The notes beneath the pieces are model-generated. The model did no database searches and was not told where the DNA came from. It worked only from the letters and a program-made list of their open reading frames with translations. Position numbers and translations under genes: made by a program. Shown here one piece after another: positions 1-8,596 of a DNA stretch of 64,000 bases. The DNA comes from Prevotella sp. (lineage in GTDB: Bacteria; Bacteroidota; Bacteroidia; Bacteroidales; Bacteroidaceae), in NCBI GenBank assembly GCA_017554105.1, contig JAFZIY010000008.1, positions 54,638 through 118,637 of the forward strand, read 5' to 3'. How positions within the stretch are numbered: the stretch's first letter is position 1; the number at the start of each line of letters is the position of its first letter.

Positions 1-138
1 AGATTATGTTTCTATACCATATAATAATATATCAAGCGAGCGATATAAAACGCAAGCATTTTAATATAGCCACGCGTCACCTTGTTGATTGCGACCTCTG
101 TCAAGTAGCCTTGTGCACATCAATAGTTTAATTAGTTA
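1..138. other. Window edge, no recognisable gene
   Basis: This stretch lies downstream of the AbiEi-like gene. Read on the minus strand, all three frames contain stop codons and no reading frame resembles an AbiEii nucleotidyltransferase toxin. One minus frame stays open for about 35 codons but was not recognised. No terminator hairpin is obvious. The partner gene, if there is one, would have to start beyond the window edge. Confidence 0.4.
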
Positions 139-756
139 TCATTGAAGCTCCAAGAAAGTAATAATCTCTGATGGGAGTTTCTTGGCTGCCATTTTACTAT
201 TTGAGTCAAGGCTATTAAAGTAATTAATCAATTTTCTTTTGTCAGATATGGGAATATTATTAATTCCATTACTATTGATGTAATTGAGAAGCATTCTTAA
301 TCCGAAAGACCCAACGAATGAAGAAAATGCTTTTTTAGATGGTAAAATCTTAATAGAAATACCATTTGTAAGATTTACTGTCTTTATCCTTTGATTGTTA
401 TAACATACAATGTTTAGAGGTATTGTATTCTTTATGCCCATAAGATATTGAGCATATTCACTTATCGGACAAATCTCATAACCTTCTTTATGGGCAATTG
501 CTTTTAGTATGGTAATGACAGGTGGGTAAATTGGCTTGTTGCCATCATATTTGGGATAACAATAGACTCCACGACTGACCCTAATTAAAATACCCCTTTT
601 GCAAAGATGTACCAAGATTGACCTGATATGAGTATAGGATAATCTTTCTATATTCATGAAATCTTTAATTGTTAGGATGGTCCCCCTCTTATTAGTCTTT
701 AAATACTCCATGACTCTATATAATACAGAGTCAACAATATCATTATTTGTATTCAT
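139..756 (-). CDS. AbiEi-like / DUF6088 family DNA-binding protein
   Basis: A 205-residue protein with a winged-helix-like N-terminus (about residues 10-70, including 'LVHLCKRGILIRVSRGVYCYPK'-type helix-turn and wing signals) and a mixed alpha/beta C-terminus. This is the layout of DUF6088 proteins and of the antitoxin (AbiEi) of type IV toxin-antitoxin pairs, which bind their own promoters. The gene starts 19 bases after the Z1 gene ends, on the same strand, so it is probably the last gene of the restriction-modification operon. No AbiEii toxin follows within the 138 bases left. It may be an orphan regulator of the island or half of a pair cut by the window edge. The family call is by motif recognition; the role is inference. 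Confidence 0.6.
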   Translation of the reverse strand: MNTNNDIVDSVLYRVMEYLKTNKRGTILTIKDFMNIERLSYTHIRSILVHLCKRGILIRVSRGVYCYPKYDGNKPIYPPVITILKAIAHKEGYEICPISEYAQYLMGIKNTIPLNIVCYNNQRIKTVNLTNGISIKILPSKKAFSSFVGSFGLRMLLNYINSNGINNIPISDKRKLINYFNSLDSNSKMAAKKLPSEIITFLELQ

Positions 757-775
757 AATATATATTACTAGCTAA

Positions 776-2670
776 TTAATCAACATTATAAAAACAACAA
801 TCATCCGGGAATTTTATATTTGGGATCCATAGTGGATGTCCATCCCAACCCTTATCTTTGCTACCTATTACACGATACATAGTTAAAACGACTTCCTTTT
901 TGAATGAATCACCTAACACTCTATCATTTGGAGATAACAATGTACCTGTACCTTTGGCAACATCACGATCTATCCTTACAATTAACTTGCATTTTAATTG
1001 TGGCTTTTTCATCTTCAATCCTTGTATGCAAGCAATATACTTATTAGTATTGAAATCCTCTAATGTTTCACTTTTTACAAGATTAAGAAGCCTAATAATA
1101 AGCTCTGGTTCAACATCTATATTTTTTTCAGATGCATATTGTTCAATTATTTCATTAATTGTTTCAACATTTATACTTAGTGGTGTTTCGGCGAATAAAT
1201 TTACGCCACCGTGTATTAAGTTTAGGTATTTGTTGTCCACTACATTCTTTCGAGTAGGTCTTATATTGCTTGGGAAAATAAGCTGAATGTTTTCCAAATT
1301 CTCTTCCACTTGCTTAATTAACATTTCATTTGAAGCATTAAGGTCAGAAAACAATTTGTACAAACCTTGGGGGATAAACATACGCACAATTTGCTTTTCT
1401 CTATCATATCCAAATATGCGAGAATGTTGCCAAAATGTGTCTGCTTGTGGTGTCTTTGATGTCCTACAATAATACACCGTTTGCAGATTAGGAAATGTAA
1501 TTCCTCTGCCTAAAGTGTTACCACCAACTACGATATTAAACCCTTTTGACAAATCTAAAGCATCGGGATTATTAGGGTCTCTACAAACAAAACTTTTAGA
1601 ATTTAGAGGAATGACCATAACCTCTTTATTATCAAGAATTTCAATTACAGATTCTTTAATGTCTTCATAATCCTCTAAATCTGGTTTTGTTTGTTGTAAA
1701 TCTTTCCATTCTTCACAAAGTTTTTTATCAAAGATTTTTTCTTCAGTTGACCTTTGCAATAAATCGAGATGATCTTGAACTGTCGCAACAAATAAATTAT
1801 GTACACTAATACTAATGCTTGGATGTATCATAAAGTTGCAATTGTTCTGACCATTGATTTTCTTATGGGCGCAGTTTATCAAAAAGGAAAAAATACTTTT
1901 ACTAAGCCCAATTGGGCAAATCTTATCACCACCTTGTTTTATAGAGTCAAGTTCATAATCGGGGGTGAAAATTGTGTTTAGTGACTTTGTTCTAGGATAA
2001 AAATAATTACCTCCCAAATAATTAGCTCCTGGCTTAAAGTAATATACAAATTGAGGTCGCCATCCTGACAATGATGTCTGTAGAATAATGGCTTGAGGAG
2101 TTGCGGTTACTTCAACATATATTGTACTAGCAGCAGACGATTTAATTTCTGACAATCTCTTATTAATTGTACTAACCCTGTATCTATTAATTAAAGTATT
2201 AAGGCTTGCTGCATCGGCTTCATCATCAAATATAACAAGGAATAGTCCCTTGCAGACATTTGTACTTAGTAAATGGTTTTTCCACCTTGACAATACACGA
2301 GAATTCTTTTTAAAACTACTACAGTAGGTTTTATAAGGGATGCTGGTGTTAATAAAGAATCCTCTTTCTCATTTAACACATTAAAACCAGATAACGATTC
2401 CTTAACCCTATTATATGTTTGCCTATGGAGATCAACATTGTCAGTAGTTAGTAGCAAGAAAACCTTGTAACCATCATCAGCCATTGCAGAAATTATGCCT
2501 AGCATTTGGGCGGTTTTACCACTTTGAACATTTCCGAGCAACAAAGCATTAAGTTGCTTGGTAATATTAAAGTTTTCATTTATTCTTTGAATAAACGACG
2601 CAGATGTTACAGTTATAGTTTGCACTAATTCTGCATTATCAATTTTAGATATATAATCGTTAAGAAACAT
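776..2670 (-). CDS. Z1 domain ATPase/helicase of an R-M system, interrupted by a frameshift
   Basis: Two overlapping minus-strand frames together encode a Z1-domain protein of about 631 residues. The first (2670 down to 2266) carries the P-loop GNVQSGKT and stops after 134 codons. The second (from about 2310 to 776) carries the Walker B-like FDDEAD and the helicase motif VI region, GRGITFPN then TPQADTFWQHSR. Z1 proteins are superfamily II-like ATPases found in restriction-modification operons with DNA methylases. Family-like sequence is continuous only if the ribosome slips back one base, or one A is restored, near 2308; that gives VVLKKNSRVLSRW. The zero frame there reads T TTA AAA, a canonical -1 slippery heptamer, but a plain one-base deletion or an assembly error in the A run is equally possible. 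As written in the DNA the gene is split, so the N-terminal fragment would have a P-loop but no motif VI. Confidence 0.8.
2308..2314 (-). other. Slippery heptamer at the Z1 frame change
   Basis: On the minus strand the zero-frame codons end GTT TTA AAA, containing T TTA AAA (X XXY YYZ). A -1 slip here joins the P-loop half and the motif VI half in one frame. The unshifted frame reaches a stop at 2266, 14 codons later. No downstream pseudoknot was worked out by eye. It could be programmed frameshifting, phase variation or a lesion. Confidence 0.45.
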
Positions 2671-2674
2671 AATA

Positions 2675-3712
2675 CTATACTAAAGATAAGATGAATTTTC
2701 CAGTTGTTGTCTTTTCTAATCTTAAATATTTCTTGCCAAATCTTCTCAAAGTCTCCTCGGTAACAGGTGTGCCAATCTCCAAAGCCCCACAATTTTCCAT
2801 TTGGCCTTTTATCCATCGCCCTAATATTTTCAAGTCTTTTTCAGACCTGAAGTTTTTAGAGTAGTCCCCCTGTCTTGAACATTCAAATTCATATCCATCT
2901 GAGGTAATAACTGTAAATGCACCTTGTTCTTTATCAGGAATCAAATCTACACCAGGTAAATTTATCCCTAATATAATTTCAACTTCATACCATCCTCTTG
3001 GACTGTATTTTCCTTTTATTTTTCCTTTCCCAAAATATGTATTAAGGTTACTTTTAGCTTCTGTTTTTAATGGGATATCAACATGGTCTCCTGTAGTAGT
3101 TTTTAGTTCTTCTTGTAATTGGCTATTAGTAAGTTTCTTTACATATGAATAATCTTTGAGTAATTCAGCGTCTATTTCTTTGAACTTTTCTATTTGGGGA
3201 AGATCGCTAAAATTTGTTCCAAGTGCATTAGTGATTCTTTGTATGTAAGTGTTTATTTGACACCCCTCATCATTTTGAAACAAAACGTCTGTTTCGATAA
3301 GGTTTTGTGATGTACCTACGAAACTGCCAAGATTTGATGAGCCTACAAATGATGCTAGGCACGCACTTCCTTGCATAAATGAATACATCTTGCCGTGATA
3401 TAATGCTTGGGAAGATAACAAAACTTTGCCAACATTATATCTAGTTAAATAGCCATCTAATTCCTTAATTGCATTATATTGAGGTCTTGTAAAACCATCT
3501 AAATAATTCATGCCTATGAATAAGGAAAGTTTTAGCCCTCCTTCGCGGAACTCAACTATTTGTTTTAGGGCAGCAATTGAGTCATTTGTTATGAAACCTG
3601 TTGCAATATTAAAGTCAGTTGCATTATCAACCAACCTGTTATACATACTTGAAATACTCCTTGTATGTACTTGCTGTTGTATGATTGGATTTGCGGGCAA
3701 TAATAATTCCAT
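2675..3712 (-). CDS. NgoFVII-family (PLD-type) restriction endonuclease
   Basis: A 345-residue protein. Residues 1-180 look like a phospholipase-D-superfamily nuclease: a TGF-ITNDSIAALKQ start, the catalytic HGK (His106, Lys108) and GSSN at 124-127. The C-terminal half (about 215-345) would be the DNA-recognition part seen in NgoFVII/BfiI-like enzymes. PLD nucleases cut DNA without a metal ion through a covalent histidine intermediate and usually act as dimers that share one active site. The gene lies between the methyltransferase (7 bases upstream) and the Z1 ATPase (4 bases downstream), all on one strand, which fits a cognate R-M set. The target sequence cannot be deduced. The family call rests on the HxK and GSxN motifs together with this context. 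Confidence 0.8.
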   Translation of the reverse strand: MELLLPANPIIQQQVHTRSISSMYNRLVDNATDFNIATGFITNDSIAALKQIVEFREGGLKLSLFIGMNYLDGFTRPQYNAIKELDGYLTRYNVGKVLLSSQALYHGKMYSFMQGSACLASFVGSSNLGSFVGTSQNLIETDVLFQNDEGCQINTYIQRITNALGTNFSDLPQIEKFKEIDAELLKDYSYVKKLTNSQLQEELKTTTGDHVDIPLKTEAKSNLNTYFGKGKIKGKYSPRGWYEVEIILGINLPGVDLIPDKEQGAFTVITSDGYEFECSRQGDYSKNFRSEKDLKILGRWIKGQMENCGALEIGTPVTEETLRRFGKKYLRLEKTTTGKFILSLV

Positions 3713-3719
3713 ATTACAT

Positions 3720-4811
3720 CTATTTGGTAATTAATTTATATCTATCCTCAAATGAAAGTTTTATTAAATGCTCTCTTTGTTTGGCTAAATCAACTATTTC
3801 ATATTCCCCGAAGAATAAAGGTTTTAATGCGTTTGCAAGAGCATGTACACCAACAGGAGGCACTGCATTTCCTATCTGTCTTCTAACTTCCGTAGTGTTT
3901 CCATAGAATACAAAATCATCCGGAAATGCTTGAATCCTAGCTCTTTCTCTATTAGTTAATGGTCTATTTTCTGGGTAATGATATCCCCATGTGCCGCCTC
4001 CACCAGCAGCAATTATCGTCTTTGATGGCTCTCCTCGGTGTATTCTTCTATAAACGTGACTAATCATCCCCTTGACATAGTATGGACTATCCTTGGGTAT
4101 GCATGTAAAATTTCCTCCTTCTGGGATAAGGCTAATTATTTTTTTTGTCCTTTCCTTTACTCTTAAAAGTTCATTGTTGTAAGGTACATCCTCTACACCT
4201 TTGAAAGCTTCTCCAACTGTTACATATGGCAATAACCCTTCACCAACTCCATGTGTTGGCTTGGGATGTTCAAAATGAAAACCAGTATCAACCCTTATAC
4301 CAACTATTAAGACTCGCTCTCTAAATTCAGGAACTCCATAATCTGCAAAATCGTAAAGATGTGGAATAACGACATAGCCAGGCTCTATGTTTTGGAAATC
4401 CTCAATAATTTGTTTAATTGCTTTTCTCTTGTTCGCAGTCAGAATTCCTTTTACATTTTCTGCAACAAACGCCTTGGGTTTTTTGGCATCTACAAACCTG
4501 AGGAAACTCTTATATAGATTTCCACGTTCTCCGTTAAGTCCAGGTTGTTTCCAAATTATAGAAAAGTCTTGACAAGGAAAACCACCAAGAATTAAATCAC
4601 AATCAGGTACAGAGGAATCTGTATAGGGATCTATTTTTTCGATATCACCTTCAACAATAATATCACCAAAATGATGCCTAAAAGTCTCACAAGCTTCGTG
4701 TTTGAAGTCATTTGCCCACAGTGTTTTGTAATTGCCCACCTGTTCAAAACCAAGATCTAAGCCACCGCATCCAGAAAATAAAGATACAATTCTAATATTT
4801 TTTTCTTCCAT
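3720..4811 (-). CDS. DNA (cytosine-5-)-methyltransferase
   Basis: A C5 methylase that transfers a methyl group from SAM to cytosine in a specific site, protecting DNA from the partner nuclease. Motif I SLFSGCGGLDLGFE lies near the start, motif IV GGFPCQDFS carries the catalytic cysteine, motif VI is ENV, motif VIII-like RERVLIVGIR follows, and motif X RQIGNAVPP is near the end. The variable target-recognition region lies between about 220 and 290. The start at 4811 (MEEKNIRIVS) puts motif I at the usual distance from the N-terminus. A Met at 4844 is also possible. An upstream Met at 4892 is unlikely because it lies inside the promoter, before the expected transcript start. It is the first gene of the island operon, so methylase is made before nuclease. 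Confidence 0.93.
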   Translation of the reverse strand: MEEKNIRIVSLFSGCGGLDLGFEQVGNYKTLWANDFKHEACETFRHHFGDIIVEGDIEKIDPYTDSSVPDCDLILGGFPCQDFSIIWKQPGLNGERGNLYKSFLRFVDAKKPKAFVAENVKGILTANKRKAIKQIIEDFQNIEPGYVVIPHLYDFADYGVPEFRERVLIVGIRVDTGFHFEHPKPTHGVGEGLLPYVTVGEAFKGVEDVPYNNELLRVKERTKKIISLIPEGGNFTCIPKDSPYYVKGMISHVYRRIHRGEPSKTIIAAGGGGTWGYHYPENRPLTNRERARIQAFPDDFVFYGNTTEVRRQIGNAVPPVGVHALANALKPLFFGEYEIVDLAKQREHLIKLSFEDRYKLITK

Positions 4812-4862
4812 ATATTGAATATCAGTTTCGCAATAATTAATCATAAGTTTGCAACTTAGCCG

Positions 4863-4893
4863 CAAATATACAAAAAGCAGAGCGTAAAACAAA
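4863..4893 (-). promoter_or_regulatory. Promoter of the R-M island
   Basis: Minus strand: -33 TTTG (4890-4893), 19-base spacer, -7 box TATATTTG (4863-4870), an exact match to the Bacteroidetes sigma-ABfr consensus. The transcript should start near 4856, which rules out the upstream Met at 4892. Confidence 0.75.
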
Positions 4894-4899
4894 ATAATA

Positions 4900-5158
4900 G
4901 GGAGGAAATATTAAAAATTAGGAGTTCTTTCTCCGATTTGTTATGAAAGCGGCAAAGCCGAGCGACGAGTTAGGAATTCTTTCAGTCGCTTCGCTTTCTC
5001 CAGACTCGCTTTGCTCGAAGGAGCGAACAAGTTCGAGCGGTGAAAGCGCCGCAAGCGTCGAGCGAGGAGTTTTGATGGGTCGCCGGAGGCGATTACCAAT
5101 GACGAATTATGAAGGAAAAAAATAATTAAAGAATTACTTGAAAATAATGCCTTAAATA
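4900..5158. other. Repeat-rich spacer between the R-M island and the HU gene
   Basis: This stretch contains a copy of the GCGGCAAAGCCGAGCG repeat (core 4949-4964) followed by degenerate GC-rich segments. A 60-codon open frame from 4943 is made of this repeat and has no coding character. The base composition (about 4921-5100) is far richer in G and C than the AT-rich DNA on either side. Confidence 0.5.
4926..4984 (+). repeat. Dispersed repeat copy A (GCGGCAAAGCCGAGCG core)
   Basis: The core is at 4949-4964 and is preceded by TTCTTTCTCCG and ATGAAA. Other copies are at 5898-5913 (inverted), 59790-59805 and 63749-63764. The core is partly self-complementary (CGGC-AAA-GCCG), so it would fold as a small hairpin. 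Confidence 0.75.
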
Positions 5159-5190
5159 TTTGGAAATAAGGAAATAATTTAGTATCTTTG
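5159..5190 (+). promoter_or_regulatory. Promoter of the HU-like gene
   Basis: TTTG at 5159-5162, 20-base spacer, TATCTTTG at 5183-5190. It gives a leader of about 170 bases, unusually long compared with the other units here. Confidence 0.7.
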
Positions 5191-5254
5191 TATCGGTAAT
5201 AGCGGACGAGTAGACAAGTTAAATGTCAAAGCGCGCGGACAAATGACAAGTCAG

Positions 5255-5369
5255 CAACATTAAAACATTCAAAAATTAAAACATTCAAACAACCAATCTC
5301 AACCAACACAAAAACTATTTAATTTACTAAACCACTAATTTACTAATCTACTAAACAACTAAAAACTAT
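5255..5369 (+). promoter_or_regulatory. G-free 5' leader of the HU-like gene
   Basis: About 115 bases up to the start codon contain no G. The tract is made of quasi-repeats such as AAAACATTC and CTAAACAACTAA. It should be almost unstructured. Similar G-free leaders precede uxaC and the pectate lyase unit. Confidence 0.6.
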
Positions 5370-5805
5370 GGCAGTACTTTACAAACTTCAACAGGACAAT
5401 CGCGAGAACTCTACCCACAGGGGTATGTGGTACGCTCGCGCAAAGATGCTCGACATCATCGAACTCGACGAACTGGCTCAGCTCATCCAGGACAACACCA
5501 CAGCAAAGAAGGCGGACGCTCAGGCGGTGCTCACCGAAATGGTGGAGCAGATGAGGTCGCTGCTGAAACGGTCGTATGCCGTGAGGATCCCCGGACTGGG
5601 TATCTTCAAGGTGAGCCTGAAGACCTCGCCGGCTCCCTCCGCAAAGGAGTTCTCGGCAGCCAACAACGTGAAGGGCATGCGCCTGAACTTCCTCAATGAG
5701 TGGACCGTGGACAAGAACGGCAAGCGCACCATCACCATGCTGCAGGGCGTGACAGCGAAGGAGTTGCCGAAGAATGACGTAGGCACGGACCAACCGGAAC
5801 CCTAA
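5368..5805 (+). CDS. HU-family DNA-binding protein (HU-HIG type)
   Basis: A 145-residue protein with an HU/IHF-like core (about 30-115) flanked by an N-terminal extension and a charged tail. The beta-arm region is marked by YAVRIPGLGIFKVSLK, then PSAKEFSAANNVKGMRLNF. HU-HIG proteins are a Bacteroidetes branch of the bacterial histone-like family and bend DNA non-specifically; their exact role is not settled. It is monocistronic by position: its own promoter lies upstream and repeat DNA follows. A related partial gene lies at the right end of the window (PSAREFSAAQNVK). No smalltalk gene was found beside this copy. Confidence 0.85.
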   Translation: MAVLYKLQQDNRENSTHRGMWYARAKMLDIIELDELAQLIQDNTTAKKADAQAVLTEMVEQMRSLLKRSYAVRIPGLGIFKVSLKTSPAPSAKEFSAANNVKGMRLNFLNEWTVDKNGKRTITMLQGVTAKELPKNDVGTDQPEP

Positions 5806-5806
5806 A

Positions 5807-5880
5807 GCCCCTCCCGACCTCCCCTGGGGGAGGAGAGGGAAACTCTCCCCCGACCCCTCCCCGAGGGGGAGGGGAGAGAA
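5807..5880. repeat. Two GC-rich palindromes (REP-like)
   Basis: CCTCCCCTGGGGGAGG (5818-5833) and a 21-base near-palindrome at 5854-5874 (CCCCTCCCC then GAGG...GGGG). They lie directly after the HU-like gene. Related elements occur at 62115, 62256, 63644 and 63806. They may act as a terminator or be mobile REP-type elements. Confidence 0.7.
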
Positions 5881-5940
5881 TTCCTTAAGCTACTACGCGC
5901 TCGGCTCTGCCGCTTTCATAGCGAAGCGGAGAAAGAATTT
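5881..5940 (-). repeat. Dispersed repeat copy B
   Basis: Inverted copy: the core reads CGCTCGGCTCTGCCGC at 5898-5913, and its complement continues into CTATGAAAGCGG and TTCTTTCTCCGC. It shares the longest flanks with copy D at 63725-63775. Confidence 0.75.
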
Positions 5941-5964
5941 TACTAATTTCATAAATTAAGAAAT

Positions 5965-6065
5965 GTAGGGGCGAACCCCAGTGTTAGCCCGCAAGGAATA
6001 TCAGATAACACGTGAACATGAATTGCGGTAACCATATACGGGCTAACACGGGGGTTCGCCCCTAC
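5965..6065. repeat. 27-base inverted repeat with 47-base loop
   Basis: Left arm 5965-5991 and right arm 6039-6065 pair at 26 of 27 positions. Arms begin GTAGGGGCGAACCCC and end GTTAGCCCG. The 47-base loop has no coding character. The layout resembles a non-autonomous repeat or a stable structured transcript. Confidence 0.8.
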
Positions 6066-6131
6066 AAGAAACTTGTAAACTTTTAACCTTTAACCCATAA
6101 CCTATAACCTTTATGAAATTCAACCCTCAAC

Positions 6132-6171
6132 CAACAAAAAGGGCCGGCATTGTGCCAGCCTTTTTTGTTGT
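6132..6171. terminator. Bidirectional terminator
   Basis: AACAAAAAGGG-CCGGCA, loop TTG, TGCC-AGCCTTTTTTGTT. It lies 6 bases past the mscS-like stop codon, with T runs in both orientations. Confidence 0.8.
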
Positions 6172-6176
6172 TACCT

Positions 6177-8519
6177 TCAACCTTCTTTTATCACATGAAT
6201 GTCTCTCTGTGGGAACGGTATCTGGATGTCGTTCTTGTTCAGGGTGTCGTAGATGCACTCCATGATGTCGCCCACCACGTAGATCTGCTTTATGGCGTCC
6301 ACCCAGCAGAGCAGTTGGAAGTTGACGCTGCTGTCGCCGAACTCGGAGAACACGGCCCGCACCTTCTTCTTCTTGTCGATGTTGGGGTGCTTGAGGTCTA
6401 TTACGGCCTGCTCGACGAGTCTGCACACGTCCTTGACATTGGAACCGTAGGCCACACTGAAGGGTATGAGGGCAAGCACATAGCCGTGGTTACGGGTGAG
6501 GTTCTTGTAGTTCTTGGTGAACAGTTGGGAGTTCTGGAACGCTATCACGGAGCCGTCGATAGCCTCGATCATGGTGCTGGTGTAACTGATGGAACTGACG
6601 CGTCCCTTCGTGCCGTCGCACTCTATCCAGTCGCCTATCTTGATGCGTCCTGCCATGAGGGAGATGCCGTAGTAGATGTTCTCGAGGATGTCCTTCAGGG
6701 CGAAACCGACACCGGTGGAGAGACCTCCGGAAACGACTACGAGCCATGTGTTGTTCACCTTCATGATGGCGAGGCTAATGAGCAGCCAGGCGCCCCATAT
6801 CACCACCTGAAGCACGTTGCGCACCATGACGCTACGGCTGCCTGCCGTCCTCGGGTCTTTCTCCTGGAAGTACTGTGTCAACATTGACAGCGTGATGCGG
6901 TTGATGAACCTGAAGATGAACCACAGCGAGGCCACGATGATGATGTTGAGTATGCTGACGCTGACGAACTTGGTGTCGATGAACCGTTTCTTGATGATGC
7001 CCATCACGACGTCGCTGAGGTTGAACACGTCGGCGGCATAGTAGATGGAGAGGATGATGGAGCCGAGTCCCATAACGGGCAGCAGCACCTCGTAGATGAA
7101 CCGGAACAGCCATGTCTTGCCGATGGGCATCTCCTCGACGTGATGGCGGTCGCTGTACCTGTGCATCCATGAACTGATGCAGGTGATGGTGAGTATGCAG
7201 GTGAGTTGCATTATCCACCAGATGAGCATCTGTACGCTCAGCAGCGTGTAGCCTATCCATGAGCATATGACGCTGGCCACGAATACTCCGAGCGAGATGT
7301 AGGTGTAGGTCATGTCGCTCTTGGGTATCTTCTTGTGGTGGCGTCGTATCACTATCCACTGCCAGATGGCGCAGAAGAGAAGCACCGGCGGGAATATCAG
7401 GTTGACGAGGTCGTTGGGGATGAGCACGATACGGAACGAGATGACCACGAAGCCTATCGCCACGAGGGGGGCATAGGCCTTGAACGTGCTCTTTATCTGG
7501 TCGCCGTCGACACGCAGGAGGAGCGAGAAGAGTATCACGCCGAGCAGCCACGCATATTCCACGAGGAGTCCGCTGGCCATGATGAGGAAGTTCTGGTTGA
7601 CCGTAGCCCTCAGTATTCCGAGTATCAGGGCGAAGGTTATGGTGGTGGTGGCCAGTATGATACATGTGCGCTTCTTCAGGAACTGCTGCGAGCGGAACCG
7701 CTTAGGCAGAATGTACCTGATGCCCACGATGTTGAGTATTATGGCCAGCGTGCCGTATATTAGTATAAAGGAGAAGAGGAAGAGGATTATCTTGACGTCC
7801 CATTGCGAACTGACTCCCTCCATCGGCTTGTATTTCTCGGTCACCGAGTCGGCGGTCTTCGACATCTGGTACTGGAGGCTCTTGATAATCGACCAGTAGG
7901 GCTCTCCTCCGTTCTTGAATATGTTTGTCTGTATCTCGTTGTATCGCTGGTTGGCGTAGTCGTTGAGATTCTTCAACTGTTCCTCGGCTCGCTCGTAGTT
8001 CTTGATGTACTCGGCCATAGTCTCCTTTGTCACCACGTAGTTGTTGCGGATGCTCACGGCGAGTGTCAGACACACGTCGTGGTCGGTCTTTGCCTGGTCG
8101 TCGAGTTGCCGTGTGGGCATCTTGCTAAGGCTTGTCACGAGGCTGTCGTAGCGTGCTATCTCGGTGTTCATCTCGTCGACGAACTGTCGGAAGGGCAGGG
8201 TTGACTTCTTGAAGTCCTGATACTGGTTGGTGGCTTCGTGGCAAGCGTATGTGAGGTCGAACACGTAGTTGGGCTTCTGCGAGTAGAGCATGAGCGCGTT
8301 CTGGTTGCTCTTCGACATCGTGGAGAAGAGGTTGTTGAGTATGCGCTTGTTCATGTCCCTGGAGGTCTTCAGGTCTTCCTCCATCTCGATGTATGTCTTC
8401 GTGAGTTCCTTGCGTAATATAGATAATGTCTTGCCCAGGTTTTCCTCCTTGAGCACTGCGTGCATCGGCATTGCAATCAGCAGAGCGAGCACTATGGTAA
8501 TCAGTTTCAGGTGTCTCAT
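6177..8519 (-). CDS. Large MscS-family mechanosensitive channel
   Basis: A membrane channel of about 780 residues that would release solutes when the membrane is stretched by low external osmolarity. A signal peptide (MRHLKLITIVLALLIAMPMHA) is followed by a helical periplasmic domain of about 230 residues, several membrane helices, and a C-terminal MscS core. The pore helix is GGLSTGVGFALKDILENIYYG and the beta domain after it has the typical IGDWIE-GTKGRVSSI-TS signature. Length and layout match MscK/YnaI-like large channels rather than small MscS. The start at 8519 (or 8522) is chosen because it begins the signal peptide. The longer frame to 8579 overlaps the promoter. The gene is single and ends at a bidirectional terminator. 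Confidence 0.88.
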   Translation of the reverse strand: MRHLKLITIVLALLIAMPMHAVLKEENLGKTLSILRKELTKTYIEMEEDLKTSRDMNKRILNNLFSTMSKSNQNALMLYSQKPNYVFDLTYACHEATNQYQDFKKSTLPFRQFVDEMNTEIARYDSLVTSLSKMPTRQLDDQAKTDHDVCLTLAVSIRNNYVVTKETMAEYIKNYERAEEQLKNLNDYANQRYNEIQTNIFKNGGEPYWSIIKSLQYQMSKTADSVTEKYKPMEGVSSQWDVKIILFLFSFILIYGTLAIILNIVGIRYILPKRFRSQQFLKKRTCIILATTTITFALILGILRATVNQNFLIMASGLLVEYAWLLGVILFSLLLRVDGDQIKSTFKAYAPLVAIGFVVISFRIVLIPNDLVNLIFPPVLLFCAIWQWIVIRRHHKKIPKSDMTYTYISLGVFVASVICSWIGYTLLSVQMLIWWIMQLTCILTITCISSWMHRYSDRHHVEEMPIGKTWLFRFIYEVLLPVMGLGSIILSIYYAADVFNLSDVVMGIIKKRFIDTKFVSVSILNIIIVASLWFIFRFINRITLSMLTQYFQEKDPRTAGSRSVMVRNVLQVVIWGAWLLISLAIMKVNNTWLVVVSGGLSTGVGFALKDILENIYYGISLMAGRIKIGDWIECDGTKGRVSSISYTSTMIEAIDGSVIAFQNSQLFTKNYKNLTRNHGYVLALIPFSVAYGSNVKDVCRLVEQAVIDLKHPNIDKKKKVRAVFSEFGDSSVNFQLLCWVDAIKQIYVVGDIMECIYDTLNKNDIQIPFPQRDIHVIKEG

Positions 8520-8527
8520 CATGTGCG

Positions 8528-8559
8528 CAAAGTTAATAATTATCCATGCTTCCACCAAA
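8528..8559 (-). promoter_or_regulatory. Promoter of the mscS-like gene, almost touching its start codon
   Basis: Minus strand: TTTG (8556-8559), 20 bases, TAACTTTG (8528-8535). The expected transcript start falls at about 8521-8523, at or beside the ATG, so the mRNA would be nearly leaderless. Confidence 0.65.
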
Positions 8560-8596
8560 TGTTTTGCGCCAAATTCCACTTTTTTTTACTTTTCAC

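Noticed and set aside
4943-5125. 60-codon open frame after the methylase promoter
   Set aside because: It is made of the dispersed repeat and its degenerate GC-rich neighbour; no coding character and no homology recognised.
5255-5367. Possible CRISPR-like or tandem repeat array before the HU gene
   Set aside because: The units are short, degenerate and AT-rich, with no constant repeat or spacer length; they are better described as a G-free leader.
5359-8204. Long open frames opposite or out of frame with the HU and mscS genes
   Set aside because: They are shadows of GC-rich coding sequence; residue composition is biased (Arg, His) and no domain is present.
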